A DNA stretch of 64,000 nucleotides from NCBI RefSeq assembly GCF_011745365.1, contig NW_024468916.1:1471630-1535629 (forward strand), in the 5' to 3' direction. The notes under the pieces are model-generated. The model searched no databases. It was not told the DNA's origin and worked only from the letters and a program-made list of their open reading frames with translations. Of this stretch, positions 31,228-43,157 are shown piece after piece (within the stretch, counting starts at the first letter, position 1; the number at the start of each line of letters is the position of its first letter). The position numbers were made by a program, and so were the translations under genes. This DNA comes from Cryphonectria parasitica EP155 (lineage: Eukaryota > Ascomycota > Sordariomycetes > Diaporthales > Cryphonectriaceae).

Positions 31228-33060
31228 ATGTACTCTGCATCACTCGCTCTCGCAGCGGCCACGGCCCTGTTGGGTGTTTCCAACGCTGCCAACACGGAGG
31301 AATGGAAGTCGAGATCTATCTACCAGGTCGTCGTCGACCGCTTCGCAAAGACAGATGGATCGACTACAGCCGAGTGCGACGAGCTGTACCTTTTCTGTAA
31401 CGGAACCTGGACCGGTTTGATCAACCACCTGGACTACATTCAGGGTAAGAGAGAGAAAAGAAACTCCTGGCCTTCTATTATGGTGTGGAAGGAGACATTG
31501 TATGAGCAATGGGGGTTGTTTTTTTGCTAATGAGACTTCTCTTCCCCACGTTCAGACATGGGCTTCACCGCTCTCCAGATCAGCCCAGTTGTGCACAACA
31601 TTGAGAACGACACCATTGTCGGTGATGCGTACCACGGCTACTGGCAAGATGACCTGTACGCCCTCAACCAGCACTTCGGCACGGCTGATGAGCTCCAGAA
31701 GCTCTCGGATGAGCTTCACAGCCGCGGCATGTACTTCCTAGTCGACGTTGTAGTCAACAACATGGCCCAGGCCTTCAACAACACGTACCCCCCGCCTCTG
31801 GACTACGCCCTCATCGAGCCCTTCAACAAGGAGGAGTACTACCACCCGTACTGCAACGTGACCGAGTGGACCAACCAGACCAACTACCAGGACTGCTGGC
31901 TGTACCCGCTGGGCGTCGCGCTGGCTGATCTCGACACCGAGTCCGACACTGTCGTGGACACGTTTGGCACCTGGATCCAGGAGCTTGTCGCCAACTACTC
32001 CATCGATGGCATCCGTATCGACGCGGCCAAGCACGTCGACGACGATTTCCTGCCGACTTTTGTCTCCAATGCCGGCGTCTTCGCTCTCGGTGAGGTACTG
32101 ACTGGCGAGGTCACGGATTTCTGCCCCTACCAGACCGACGGGCTGCTCCCTGGCATGCCCAACTACCTCGAGTACTACCAGATCATCTCTGCCTTCAACG
32201 GCGGCGAGATGACCCTGATCGACTCGATCCGCGACCAGGCGCGTGATGCCTGCAATGACACCGCCGCCCTGGGCTCGTTTGCTGAGAACCACGACATGCC
32301 TCGTTTCGCCTACTACAACGACGACATGGCCCTCGCCAAGAACGCCATGGCTTATGTCATTCTCAACGACGGTATCCCTCTAGGTACGCAACCTTGTCTC
32401 CCAAAAGAAAAGAAGTAATCCTTTTTTTTTTTCCCTCTTATTGCACGCAAGATTGCTAACAATTTGTTTGTTTTTTTCACTCGCCACTGTACAGTCTACC
32501 AAGGCCAGGAGCAGCACTACAACGGCGGCGATACCCCCGCTAACCGCGAGGCCGTGTGGCTGTCAGGGTACAACACGTCGGCGGAGCTGTACCAGACTGC
32601 CAAGACGCTCAACACTATGCGCAACTACTTGATCAACCAGACCGCGTCGGCCGATTCCACGTACGTCAGCTCGCAGGCGCAGTCGCTTCACGTCGACACC
32701 AACCACCTCTGCCAGACCAAGGGCCCCAGCGGGTACCAGATTGTCTCGTGCATCATCAACCTGAGCAGCTCGGGCACCAGCTACACCCTGTCCATCGGCG
32801 GCTTCCAGGCCGGTGACGACGTCGTCGAGCTGCTCAGCTGCACCACCAGCACCGCCGACGACCACGGTAACGTCACCATGTACATGGACAAGGGCCAGCC
32901 CAAGGCCTACGTCCTGCAGAGCCACCTGAATGCTACCGGTCTGTGCAACACCACCGAGGACGCGGCTACCGCGGCCAAGGATAGTGCTGCGGCTGGTGTG
33001 CAGGGTAGCCTGTCGATGCTGGCTGGTGTTGTGATTGGCGCGATGCTGATGGCCCTGTAG
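31228..33060 (+). CDS. GPI-anchored GH13 protein, alpha-glucanotransferase (AgtA/AmyD-like)
   Basis: Three exons (31228-31444, 31556-32383, 32495-33060) encode 536 residues. It has a signal peptide (MYSASLALAAATALLGVSNA), a fungal alpha-amylase-type GH13 domain, and a hydrophobic C-terminus (SLSMLAGVVIGAMLMAL) preceded by small residues, as expected for a GPI anchor. Catalytic residues are present: GIRIDAAKH (D228), ALGEVLTG (E252), FAENHDMPR (D319, with H318). In region I the usual His of DVVxNH is replaced by Asn (DVVVNN, N141). Loss of conserved GH13 residues plus a GPI anchor is the published hallmark of Aspergillus niger AgtA/AgtB, which are 4-alpha-glucanotransferases rather than hydrolases. 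Related genes sit beside ags genes in Aspergillus, as here. Many N-glycosylation sites fit a wall-exposed enzyme. Which of the Agt or AmyD activities applies cannot be told. Confidence 0.9.
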
Positions 33061-35422
33061 AGTTGTGAGAGGGTGGACTTTCGAAAGGGGGGGTAGTAGA
33101 GAAAAGGTGAGGAGGTGAATGGGGTGGAGGTGGGAGGATGGTATGTGTTCATGACCCACGAATTCAGGGCATGAGAACAGAGTGTTCGCAAGATTCTTCT
33201 GCTACAAGTACAGTAATGACAATCCGTTTGTATATATGTATGTCTTTATTGAGGATTTGAAATTTTAAAAGAAAAAACCGTTATAATCTCCACACACAGG
33301 TTTCTCCATATGGCGTCTCAAAAGCCCCAGGACATTGTGTGATTCTTGTATTCTCTTGTTGAGGAAAGAAGACTTTCAGTATCCTTCCGAATCCAGGTAA
33401 ACGCTGGCCGCTGATAGTGTATCCTACTTTGGTAACCCTTGGCTCAGCAGTTCCCAACTCCAAATCCTCACCAAACACAACACCCTTCTTTAACCAGACG
33501 GGTTCATCAACCATCGGCTATTCAATGGGCCAACAGAATCCAAGCAATGGCCTCACATCAATCCCTATAACTCAAAGACATGAGGTCAAAAGGGTTAGGG
33601 CGCATTAGTCATGTACACAAGAGAAAAATCCTGTCAGCTGTCTCTTGTTTCTTGTTTCTTACTCAATTCAGCCTTATGCAAGTAATCGAACCACTGAGCC
33701 GCTTGCTGCTGGGGGGGGGGGGTTTACAGGGAGGGGGTTTTGTGATTTTCTGTGGTTTTTGCCGCACTCCCTCCCTCCGCTTGGCACCCTGCGGCACAGT
33801 AAGCACATACAGTATTACCTGATCAACGACATGGATCGTCACGGGGGGGAAGGGTGCCACCGCAACAACCACGTGCACGTTTTGAAGTAACATCAGTATG
33901 AACGTTCTCAAACCTTGAGGTTATTTTCTTGCTGGTAAACGGGTGGCTGGGACCCCATGATTATTCTAAGTTTTGTTTGCATCTTATTTTCTTCGGGGGG
34001 GGGGGGTCGTCCCTTTCGATGTAGATGGCGCGCAAGGGCAGGGTTGGGGAAAATGTGCTTGGGTTCAATGTTGAGATCGACCCGCACCGGTCAACTCCCC
34101 CCACGGTTCCATTTTCCTTTGACGCACACACCACACTTTAATGATAGGTTTTGCGTTCCACTTCATTTGGGGCAAGGTAATTGTTAGCCAGAGATGTATA
34201 GAGGAACGAGATCTTGTCCCGAGCCAGCGTGGCCTGGTTCAGATTTGTGTCTCTTCCGAATGCATATGATCACTTATGGAGGTCTGACTGGACATGGCTG
34301 TGAGTATCCAGGTACCTACCTAATACTTGACCGAGAGGTTCAGGTACCGAGGTCAGTATCGCGAGAATGCAGGACTAATCGGAAATGAAAACTGCATAAC
34401 TGTTGTTTTTTTGGGGAATTGTGCAGTTTATGAAGGAGTGAGTTTGACCACGGCCTGAGTGAGCGAGCCAGTCGCATTATCTGCTGGCTTGCAATGAATG
34501 CGTCAATCTTGATGTCTTGAACAAGATGTTCAGCTTAGAATACAGTCTAGACGTTCATATTGAAAGCTTGGATACCCAACTTGATGGTCGACTTTACAGC
34601 TGGGGTTGTATTCATGTAAGTACTATGGTAAACATGGAAACACTTTTTCGAGTCTTTCTGCAGATCTCTCTGCATCTCTATAAACCTCTTTCTTCATTAG
34701 AATTACCATGTTTCTTCCAAATGAACACAGTATGTACATGTCAATCAATTACGACGAGTAAAGCCTTTTTCTCTTGAAGATGGCCATGCTGACATAGAGC
34801 AAAGTTCAATGACCTCGTATTAATTAAGCACCAGTTCGATTCTGTTGTGTAATTGTGCCGCTCATTTTGTACACAAAGCAACATCGATCCAAACTTGGAG
34901 CAGTCATTCATTTATTTGACATAAACATCCCTGGTTTCCTTTTCGAATATAGGTTTTGAGATGGGAGAGGAAGGAAAGCAAAGAAAGTTGGGGGGGGGGG
35001 GGGTTTGTTTCCTGCTCATCAGAACATGATCATGACTCGGGAGACTTCACACCGTAATTTTGGGCATTGCAACAAGTCTTCCTGCTTGACAATTCAAGGT
35101 TTCTATAGTTTGAGCTAATACGTAAAGTATCTGCATCTGTACAACAAGCCTCTTCATTGTCGAGGACGTCAGCTGCTGCTAGTGGTTAGGGCTGGCTGGC
35201 CGTCGCAGCGGGCCAAGAGGCGCTACGTCCAATGTATAAGACGTCACTCATAGCTCAGAGCTACAGCTCAGCACCAGAACGAGCTACAAAAAGTTCAGAG
35301 AAACCTCTTTCAATATTATTAATTTCCTCTGACTACCAACGTTCCAAACTATTCATAAACTGATCTTATATTTCTTCAATCACTAATTTCTAAAAAGTCA
35401 CAACATTCATCCAAGATCAAAT
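33061..35422. other. Intergenic, 2.4 kb, with three long poly(G) runs
   Basis: No supported gene. It contains G runs of 12, 12 and 14 nt at 33711-33722, 33995-34006 and 34990-35003, all on the plus strand. The region from 34380 to 35400 is A/T-rich and includes the promoter of the Ohr-like gene. Confidence 0.6.
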
Positions 35423-36007
35423 ATGGCCTCCCTTCGCACATCCCTCACCCGGCATCACGTCGCCCGCCCATCGTCCCTCCTCAAGTCATTCACACCCATC
35501 CAGGCAACGACACCAATGCTGAGGAGGACAACCCCTCCAGCCCACTGCCGCGCCCTCAACACCGCCACCGCCCCGATTCTCTACTCAGCCCACGCCCGCG
35601 TCGTCGGCGCACGCACGGGCCACATCGAGGGCGACGACCTGAACGTAGACCTCACCATGGCCAAGACGCTCGGCGGCACGGGCGACAAGGGCAAGACGAA
35701 CCCGGAGGAGCTGTTCGCGGCCGGGTACGGGGCGTGTTTCCAGAGCGCCATGAACGCCAGCGCGGCGAGCATGGGGATCAAGATGCCCGGGAAGAAGGAG
35801 GACAGCGTGGTGGACGCGACGGTGCACCTCGTGGGGGACATGAAGACGCTGGATATGGGGATCCGGGTCGACATGAAGGTTCGCGTGAAGGGCTTGGACA
35901 GGGCCGAGGTCGAGAAGGTTGTGGCCAAGGCGGAGGAGGTGTGTCCGTACAGCAGGGCGACGAGGGGTAATGTGGAGACCAAAATTGAGATTGTTGATGA
36001 GCTGTGA
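35423..36007 (+). CDS. Ohr/OsmC-family organic hydroperoxide reductase, mitochondrially targeted
   Basis: An intronless ORF of 194 residues. The first 45-50 residues are rich in Arg, Ser, Thr and Pro and lack acidic residues, which fits a mitochondrial presequence. The mature part matches Ohr: TNPEELFAAGYGACF holds the first catalytic cysteine (C105) and EEVCPYSRATRGN the second (C174). The pair reduces organic hydroperoxides through a thiol cycle that in bacteria is recharged by lipoylated proteins. The mature domain of about 145 residues is the usual Ohr length. Fungal Ohr-like proteins are common and resemble bacterial ones closely, which suggests old horizontal transfer, but nothing local (flanking repeats or odd codon use) shows a recent event. 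The gene is convergent with the coiled-coil gene downstream. Confidence 0.92.
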   Translation: MASLRTSLTRHHVARPSSLLKSFTPIQATTPMLRRTTPPAHCRALNTATAPILYSAHARVVGARTGHIEGDDLNVDLTMAKTLGGTGDKGKTNPEELFAAGYGACFQSAMNASAASMGIKMPGKKEDSVVDATVHLVGDMKTLDMGIRVDMKVRVKGLDRAEVEKVVAKAEEVCPYSRATRGNVETKIEIVDEL

Positions 36008-36374
36008 GGGGGGATTGCACACGATGTAGCTGAAAGACATTGGAATTTGAGAATCTGGTTCTGAGGGGCTCACTTGCTTGCCCACATGCCATGTTCCCCT
36101 CGCCCTCCTATCCAGTCCGATCTGGTCACCTCCTGGCCAAATACCTCAAGTGCTCATTGCAAAACAGTATCTTCCGGAACGCCAGGCCATCTCCAAATTT
36201 TGATTTTCTTTGGTAGAACGCAACCATCCAAGCAGTTCAGAGAGCAGAGTTGTCGTCGTGTTCATGACATTCCCCTGTCTCCCCTTTTGATCCCACTTCG
36301 TCTAGTGGACCCAAACAACAGCACCGGTCGATGAGAAAGACGAATCAAGATGCCTGCCCACCGTGTGCGCCCTC
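36008..36374. other. Short convergent intergenic region
   Basis: 367 bp between two 3' ends. No element was recognised. Confidence 0.6.
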
Positions 36375-37728
36375 CTAGCCAGCTTGCCCGCCAGTCGCAG
36401 GCGCAGGCGCAGACGTGGGCGCACCACGCAGTCCCGCACTCGCTGCGCTCTCGCCAACCTTGACCTCATCCTCAGGAACACCGATAGCCACACTCGTCAC
36501 GCTGCCGGTAGTGCTCAGCATACTGGTGACCCTCTCGTTCCTCGGGCGTGTGATGTTGGCGCCCCCGGTAGACGCAACCGTTACACTGGCTGTCGTGCTC
36601 ACACTCTCGCTCCGTGGTCGCGTGCTAGCATCACTCGCCCTCCTCTCACGCACCATGCGTTCCAGATCGCGGATGCGCCGCTTCAGGGACTCGTTCTCGC
36701 GCTTCACACTGTCCAGCTCCTGTCTGTAGAAAGCCGTCTCCTCGTATCGCGTTGTCGCCGGCATCATAAAGGGCGATATATGATCGGGCCCGGGGGTGGG
36801 CGTGGCCGAGGGAATGGACGTAGGCCCTGCTGTGGTGGAGGTGTGTGGGGACCGGAGGGGAAAGTAGCCTGCATGTGCGGCGTCGGCCATATGTGAAGCC
36901 CATGACGAGGCATGAGCGGGAGAGCTGCTGAGACTCTGGCGCGAGTGCGACTGCGTGCTGTTCTGGCGGCTGAGAGCCGTAGCACCTGGCCTGATGGGTG
37001 CAGGAGCGGTGATATTGACAACGGATGTGCTTGCGGCAGGACCGCCCACGGCCGAAACTGAGCCCGCGGTCGCCGCGATGCTGCGCGCGCTGGCGCTCGA
37101 GCCGCTTCTGGTATGCCGTCGGCCGCTGGAGGAGGGGATGGAGAAGCCGGAGCCAGAAAGAAGATGCTGTCTGCCGTCAGGGATGGCAGGAATCTCCGCA
37201 CCCGAAGCAGAGGCGCTCGCAGAGGTTGAAGAACCGTTGGACACGACGGAGGCGTTCTGGGCCTGACGGAGGATGTCGAGCTCTCGGGTGAGACGGTTGA
37301 CCTGGGAGCAAAAGCATCAGCCTTTGTCATGTAGGGGGAAAAAACAAGGGGGGGTGGGAGTGGGGGCTGCTAATCCACGTGCAACATACCACGGCCTCTT
37401 GCTCTTTCTCGAGCTCTTGGTGGAGTTCGGCAGCTGTCAGTGGTCGTGGGTGCCGTAGAGGTCCGGGACCCGAAGTCACAGAAGACGCATCTGCAGATGG
37501 CTGCGCTGATGCGGTAGCCGCAGCCAGGTGGGGAGAGGGAAGAGACGGCGCGATCGGGGCACCTGTCGCCACAGCATTTAGGTTCGAAGGGAGGATATTG
37601 AGGGTGTTTTCTGAAGGCGCCGAGCTCGAGACGGGACCTGGTGGCGGGGGAGGCATCTGGGCCGAGGAGGTTCGTCGGGAGAGGGCGAGGACGCGAGGAG
37701 ACTCAGGAACTGAGTTGAGGTCGGGCAT
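36375..37728 (-). CDS. Low-complexity protein with two coiled-coil segments; function unknown
   Basis: Two minus-strand exons, 37728-37390 and 37301-36375, joined across an 88-nt intron (GTATGT donor, CCCAG acceptor), give 421 residues. The N-terminal 90 residues are Pro/Ser-rich (MPDLNSVPESPRVLALSRRT). The splice joins two halves of a helix (ELHQELEKEQEAV and VNRLTRELDILRQ) into one short coiled coil at about residues 95-127. A long Ser/Ala/Thr-rich linker follows. A second, stronger coiled coil lies at about 299-335 (FYRQELDSVKRENESLKRRI), and the tail is Thr/Ser-rich. I do not recognise the family. The architecture suggests a scaffold or phosphoprotein, but that is only a guess. A longer start is open upstream to 37902, but the added part is not convincing. 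Confidence 0.75.
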
Positions 37729-39764
37729 GATGACAGAAAACAGTTCCAATTCTGCAAGCTGACACTGAGAGAGATTTGGTGAGGATGTGTGCTGTTTGTG
37801 GATCAGCTGGCGATCGCGATGTGGTGTGTTTGTGTTCGTAGGAGTGGTCTGCGGGGGCCGGGGGACTTCACTCTTGTGCTGCACGGCGTGACGAAACGTC
37901 AACCCCGCAAGTCGCTGTCAGATCATGGAAATTGTGGCAGAGGAGGGGGTATTGAATTCCACTCGCTTGAAAATTAAGGAGGTGATAAGGAAGCACTGGT
38001 GGGCTGAATGAAGTGTTATGCGCAACCCCTGGGCGAGAGACTACGGTTTGGAAGTCTCAAGATGGGTAGGAAGTGGTTGGAAGCCTAGACAATATACTGA
38101 CCACCCTTAACCGTAAGTTCCCATCATATAGTACCAGAATAGGTTCGGCACGGCATTGGTAGCGGGGGGTAGCGGGGCTCGACCGTCTCACCGCGATCCG
38201 CCTGGGGACCCTGGCACCTGGGAATACACGACTAACATTAGGAGTAGGCCCCTCAGGCCTTGGCTTTCCCATACTTGAAGCAGAGTGCATGGCCTTAACA
38301 ACGCACACAGTCTATATTGCCAATACCTTTGTAGGATCCAAGACAAACATCGGCAAGGGCAAACAGAAACAATATGCAAGTGATCACTGTGGGGGGATGA
38401 AGAGAGGCTATCAAAAGTACCTCCTCTCGCCCCTTGCAGCAGCTGATCAGCAGACTTCCACAGAGGTAGGATTCGCTACTGACGGGCAGAGCTCTTCGCA
38501 ACTAAGCAAGTACGGAGTCAGCACGAAAGTGTTGGGTACTACAAGGACCATTTCGTCCGTCTTGAGATCTGCTCAGGATTTTCTGGTCGTATACAGGACG
38601 TCTTTCCCTCCTGAGCCTGACTATCTCTGCTGTCACCATATTCATAACCTTTGCTGTGACTGTGTCTTCGCGTAAAAGCTGTCGCAAATGTGGAAGAGGC
38701 GTGATTCGATCTTGTCTGGATTCATCCCAGCAGCAATTCTGTCGACAGAAAATCTTCTCAAGTTCCAACCCAATTTGGCATGCCCGGGAAATGACTGAAT
38801 GATAGGTATCCCGAGACTTTTCCTCCCCTTGGAATGGGCTCGGTAGCCTCTGTGAGACGGTGACGCATTTTAGTACGCACTCGGAATTCACTTGAGCCGT
38901 AGCACGAACAATTTTGGCATAGAAGTGGACTTGGTTAGATGATTCTGTTTTTCTCGAATGGTGGTCTCCCATATGCAACCGCTGATCTGGATAGCCCTGG
39001 TATGCAGGATGACTTCCAATCAGACGTTGCGGAGCTCATCCTTCGACACAGTTGCTGCTGTGAGCAGACCCAATAACAGATATCAAACACAGCGATCCCT
39101 TTTTCTCTCTTCTTTTTCTCCTTCTACTTTCTTATGAGTCGTATACCCTCGAAAATTGGGGTCTGGGGGAAGAAGACGGGGGGGGGGGGCCGCAAACGTC
39201 TAGGTGTTTTTGGGGAGGTCCGCTCATGATCGCTCGTACGTTGTGGGCGGGCGAACTCATTCCAGTATGATCTACAAAGACAAGCCTAGTAAGGCAAGCT
39301 TCTAGAAGAACGAGATGGCGCGTTATGTTGTGCTCAATAGCTCGCTGTTAAAGATAGTGGCCCTTGAGCGGAGGGCGATGTGCAGAGGGAACGTCATCTT
39401 GTCCGAATGACGAAATGGCAGCACCTGTGGAGGCGGTCCCATGTATGACATAGCGCAAAGAAGAGAAGGCACACGCCCCGGAACGCTCGCTCCTGAACAC
39501 AGACTGCCAGTTTACTTAAAATCTCAACTGCTCTGATTGACAGGCAAAATTCCAACTTTCTCAAACAACATTCCTCAACGACCAAGAAACGCATCATAAC
39601 TCTCAGCCACCAGGTCACCTCAAGTAAGTACACCTTAGTCCACCAGGCTGCCTCAGCCTACTGGAGCACAGCAGCTACAGGTCAATGTAATTACTAACCT
39701 CAAGCTTGTCAAGAAGACCAACCCTACTTCTCATACCCCTTCACAATAAACATAAAAAGTCAAG
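37729..39764. other. Intergenic, 2 kb
   Basis: It lies between two divergent genes. It contains a 12-nt poly(G) run at 39178-39189. Open frames at 38289-38675 (+) and 38502-38978 (-) overlap each other and look like no known family. The last 250 bp before 39765 are C/A-rich, as expected for a 5' UTR. Confidence 0.55.
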
Positions 39765-40038
39765 ATGTCTTCCGGTGAAGGTCGCGAGTCCCCTGATCCC
39801 GAGACCCAGACCGGGGCTCAGCTCCACGACGCACCTGCCGACGGCCAGGGTGTTACCAACACTGATAACAAGGCAGAGAACAATCAGTCTGACCTAGATG
39901 TAAGAGTGTACAACCTCCAGGTTGATTTGCCTCAATGATAATGATAGCTAACAAATGTGTTCCCAGAAACTGACATCAAACCCTAAGGGACCCCTTGATG
40001 ATGCAGTAAAGGAGAAGTTTGGGAAATCAGAGAAATAA
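39765..40038 (+). CDS. Small conserved-looking hydrophilic protein (68 residues)
   Basis: Exons 39765-39899 and 39967-40038 flank a 67-nt intron (GTAAGA donor, GCTAAC branch site, CCCAG acceptor). The product begins MSSGEGRESPDPETQTGAQL and ends LTSNPKGPLDDAVKEKFGKS followed by EK. It has no hydrophobic core or signal peptide and looks intrinsically disordered. I recall short fungal proteins with the same layout (a start like SPxPExQTGAQ and an end like SNPKGPLDDxVxEKF), generally annotated hypothetical. No function is known to me. The clean splice sites, the start context CAAGATGTCT and the recognisable ends support a real gene even though each exon is short. Confidence 0.72.
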
Positions 40039-40866
40039 TGAAGCTTAGGGTGGAGTTGGAATGATGGCATGGAGACTCCTGAGCAGATAGACCCTCTATC
40101 ATCATGAGCGTAGAGGTTACAGAGGCTTTATGCAGACTTAGCATAATGAACAAGACACGAATCTCCTTTATACCTCACCTTGCAGTTGTCTTGGGGCGTA
40201 TCGTGAGACTGTTACCTCAATAGACTACAGCCTGTAATCCAAATGACTGCAAAGGCCTGTTACATAACGTCAAGAGGGGCTGGCCCCCTGATCGTTTTCA
40301 CATGGCCACTAACAATCGGAGTATCCTTCCTTTAGAATGTCCTAGTAGTCAGGATCACATTCTTGAGGGTGGCGGTTTGGAGTGCCAGAGCTTTGGGGCG
40401 ACACGACTGGAGGCAGCCCTGATTGATGCAGAGGTACTTGATGTCCAGGCATAGCTCTGGTCTGACCCAAAGTACCTCATAGCGGGCTCAGCCACAGGGA
40501 AGCTGTCAACATATGACATGGGACATGGGTACACCCCACTGTAGCTTCTAGCAATTAGATGACGTCGCCCCATTGCCCCTCACTTTGGGACAGTGGTACC
40601 CCATACGGCCAAAGCAAGCTTGTCAGGAGAGAGGAAGACCCGGAACCAGCCACTTGGACGGTTTCCCAACATACCTGGAGACCTCAAACCTTCACATGTG
40701 CTCAGCCTCCCTCCCTGCAAGATCTTCATAAAGCAACCATCGCCTACAATTTTGTCCCTGTGATTCATTCTTCTCTTCTCTCAACCTCAAGTAACTTTCA
40801 CTCCAAGAACATCCATCACTCGATTACAACATCAACAACAACAGATTTCCCTTGCCCAACATCAAG
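40039..40866. other. Intergenic between the 68-residue gene and vip1
   Basis: About 830 bp. The last 130 bp before the vip1 ATG are C/A-rich, typical of a 5' UTR. No other gene was seen. Confidence 0.6.
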
Positions 40867-41936
40867 ATGTCTGCTACTACCGTTCACGTCAAGAACATCT
40901 CGGCTCAGACCGATGACAAGGAGATTCGTGATTTCTTCAGCTTCTGGTAAACATTGCTCTGTTGTATCAAGCATCTCGAGCTATGCTAACCTTCCTTCCC
41001 CTCCAGCGGCAAGATTACCAGCCTTGACGTTCAGACTGAGGGAGAGACCAAGTCGGCCAGCGTAACCTTTGGTAAGCTTCCGTTGCCACGCCATACCCAA
41101 CCTGCTTGTAAAGACGAACATACTAATCCTCCCACAGAGAAGGACACCGCTGCCAAGACTGCCCTCCTCCTCAACAGCACCCAGCTTGGTACCTCGCACA
41201 TCTCCGTCACCTCAGCGTCGGGCATCTCCCCGGATGACGAGAGCCCCGCCACTACGAACAAGGAGCGCGACTCCGACGAGATCACACAAGAGGAGAAGCC
41301 ACGCTCTCGCATCATCGCCGAGTACCTCGCGCACGGCTACGTGGTTGGCGACGCCGCCATCCAGCGCGCCATCGCTCTTGACCACCAGCACGGCGTGTCG
41401 ACCCGCTTTATGAGCAAGCTGACCGAGCTGGACACCAAGTACCATGCCACCGACCGGGCCAAGACTGCCGACCAGAGCTACGGTATCACTGCTCGCGCCA
41501 ATACCATCATGACAGGGCTGGGATCGTACTTTGAGAAGGCGACTAACACTCCCACCGGCAAGAAGCTGGTAGATTTCTGTAAGTCGCGGGGAACATACCA
41601 ATACCTACCTCTCGTGTCGAACTGTGCATGCTAACCTTGACCTCCCTCACACCAGACAACCAGGGCCAGAAGCAGCTCCAAGATGTTCACAATGAGGCCC
41701 GCCGCCTTGCAGAGCTCAAGAAGGAAGAACATGGCGGCTCCGCCTATAAGGCCTCCGGTCTCGAGCGCGTCTTCGGCGCTGAGAAGTCCACAAGCGAGGC
41801 GCCATCCTCGGGCCCTGGCGCCCCTGCCGCACCGGGCGCCAGCACCACCACCGAGACTTCGCAGCCCGTGAAGCCTGCCGAGGGTGGCGTCAGCCTCCAG
41901 GAGTCCACTCCCATCCAGACCGAGAAGTCTGGCTAG
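40867..41936 (+). CDS. vip1: RRM protein Vip1-like
   Basis: Four exons (40867-40946, 41007-41071, 41138-41578, 41656-41936) give 288 residues. A single RNA recognition motif occupies the first 75 residues (TVHVKNISAQTDDKEIRDFF, then KITSLDVQTEGETKSASVTF); RNP2 and RNP1 are divergent, lacking the usual aromatic pair in RNP1. A segment of about 130 residues follows that is typical of Vip1 (SRIIAEYLAHGYVVGDAAIQ, then VSTRFMSKL, then YFEKATNTPTGKKLVDFYNQ). The tail is Ala/Pro/Thr-rich. S. pombe Vip1 is an RRM protein, and filamentous-fungal relatives are often labelled actin cytoskeleton protein VIP1. The molecular role is poorly defined. All three introns are short (60-77 nt) with standard consensus. 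Confidence 0.85.
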
Positions 41937-43157
41937 AGGAGGGTCTACCGCTGGAGGACAACACCATTACACAAGGCTCAATGATTGGGTGGTTAGTTTG
42001 GAGGAGCCCTTACATGAAGGAACGCATGGGCATGCTGTTATGACTGTGTCTTGATTTGGACATTTCCATCGTGCGAGCGTTGAAAAACAATGAATACCCC
42101 GCGACCCTATCGTCTTTACTTGTCGGTGATCTTGAAAGTGTGTCCCATTCTTGATTTATGAGTAGCTTAGTGCGAAACAAATTGAAGTGTAACGCGTGAA
42201 TGCTTTCGCAGTGATAATCTATCCATGGCTCGATTCGTGACTTTTGAGAGATGGTATGAAGAGTTCTTGCTTGTACTGTGTATGTATGATGTTTCGCGAC
42301 ATGAGTAGAGGCAAGAACACGCGCGGTGCTGTGATGGTCATTAATGAAGTCAGATGGGCTTAAACCCGATGCCAATTACCCAATCCACCTCCAAAATCTA
42401 CGGTACAAGCAACCATCCAACGATACCTTATTATCGCCCACCCACCAAGCCCGGTGGAACGTATACGAAGAACCAAGGAAAGTAGTAAAGGGGGGGGGGA
42501 GGGGGGATGAGCACGGGAAACGCCAGTCACAATGCAAAAAGAAAAGAAAAGAAAACAAGGATGGAACGGTGATGATGAGTTTGGATTTACTTCAGTCTTT
42601 CTTTGCCCTCTGAACACCTCGCTCTCCCACCTCCAGCATCGCTCTCTGCCCCCCCCCCCCCCTCTTCTCTTTCTGCGTGTGCCTGCATCTCTGATGCTTC
42701 GTGTCCTATGCATCTCCTTTCCAATATGTCTCCCTACTTCTGTGTAACTAGAATGTCCCCGGGGGCTGACTTGATACGGCTCCAGACGCCAGCCACCTAG
42801 GTTTCGGCAATCGTACTCCAGAAACCCACTCTTGGGTGCCCACAAGCGCCTATCCTCAATAGTGTTTGGATGTTGAGATTTGGGGCAGGAGGTCAGGAGA
42901 ACTGTGAGTAGAGAGGGGCCATGGCATGACAGCCAAACACCGATGTGATGGCTTGGGAAGAAAGTCTGCAATAGCCTGACTTCGCACCTTCATGCCCTCG
43001 TGTCTCTTGTGAGGGAGACGTCGAGAAGGATGAAAGGTTTGGACGGGCTGCTGCGAAGACGACCAACGGGCCCGTGAGATGTCTGGCGTAAAGCAAGGAA
43101 TTTCGTGACTCCTCGTTTGGAGTCGGAAGGTGAGTCCTGCGCTTTTCTCTTGCCTCG
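41937..43157. other. Convergent intergenic region, 1.2 kb
   Basis: It lies between the 3' ends of vip1 and the CK2 beta gene. It contains a G-rich run at 42490-42506 (ten G, one A, six G) and a 14-nt poly(C) at 42649-42662. No gene is supported. Confidence 0.6.

Noticed and set aside
35160..35240. Possible tRNA-like box A (TAGTGGTTAGGG)
   Set aside because: No matching box B at the right distance and no cloverleaf could be folded by eye.
37729..37902. N-terminal extension of the coiled-coil protein
   Set aside because: The extra 58 residues are uncharacteristic, and MPDLNSVPESPRV looks like the natural start.
38289..38978. Two overlapping frames of 128 and 158 codons on opposite strands
   Set aside because: Neither shows a signal peptide, domain or splice extension, and they overlap antisense in A/T-balanced DNA.
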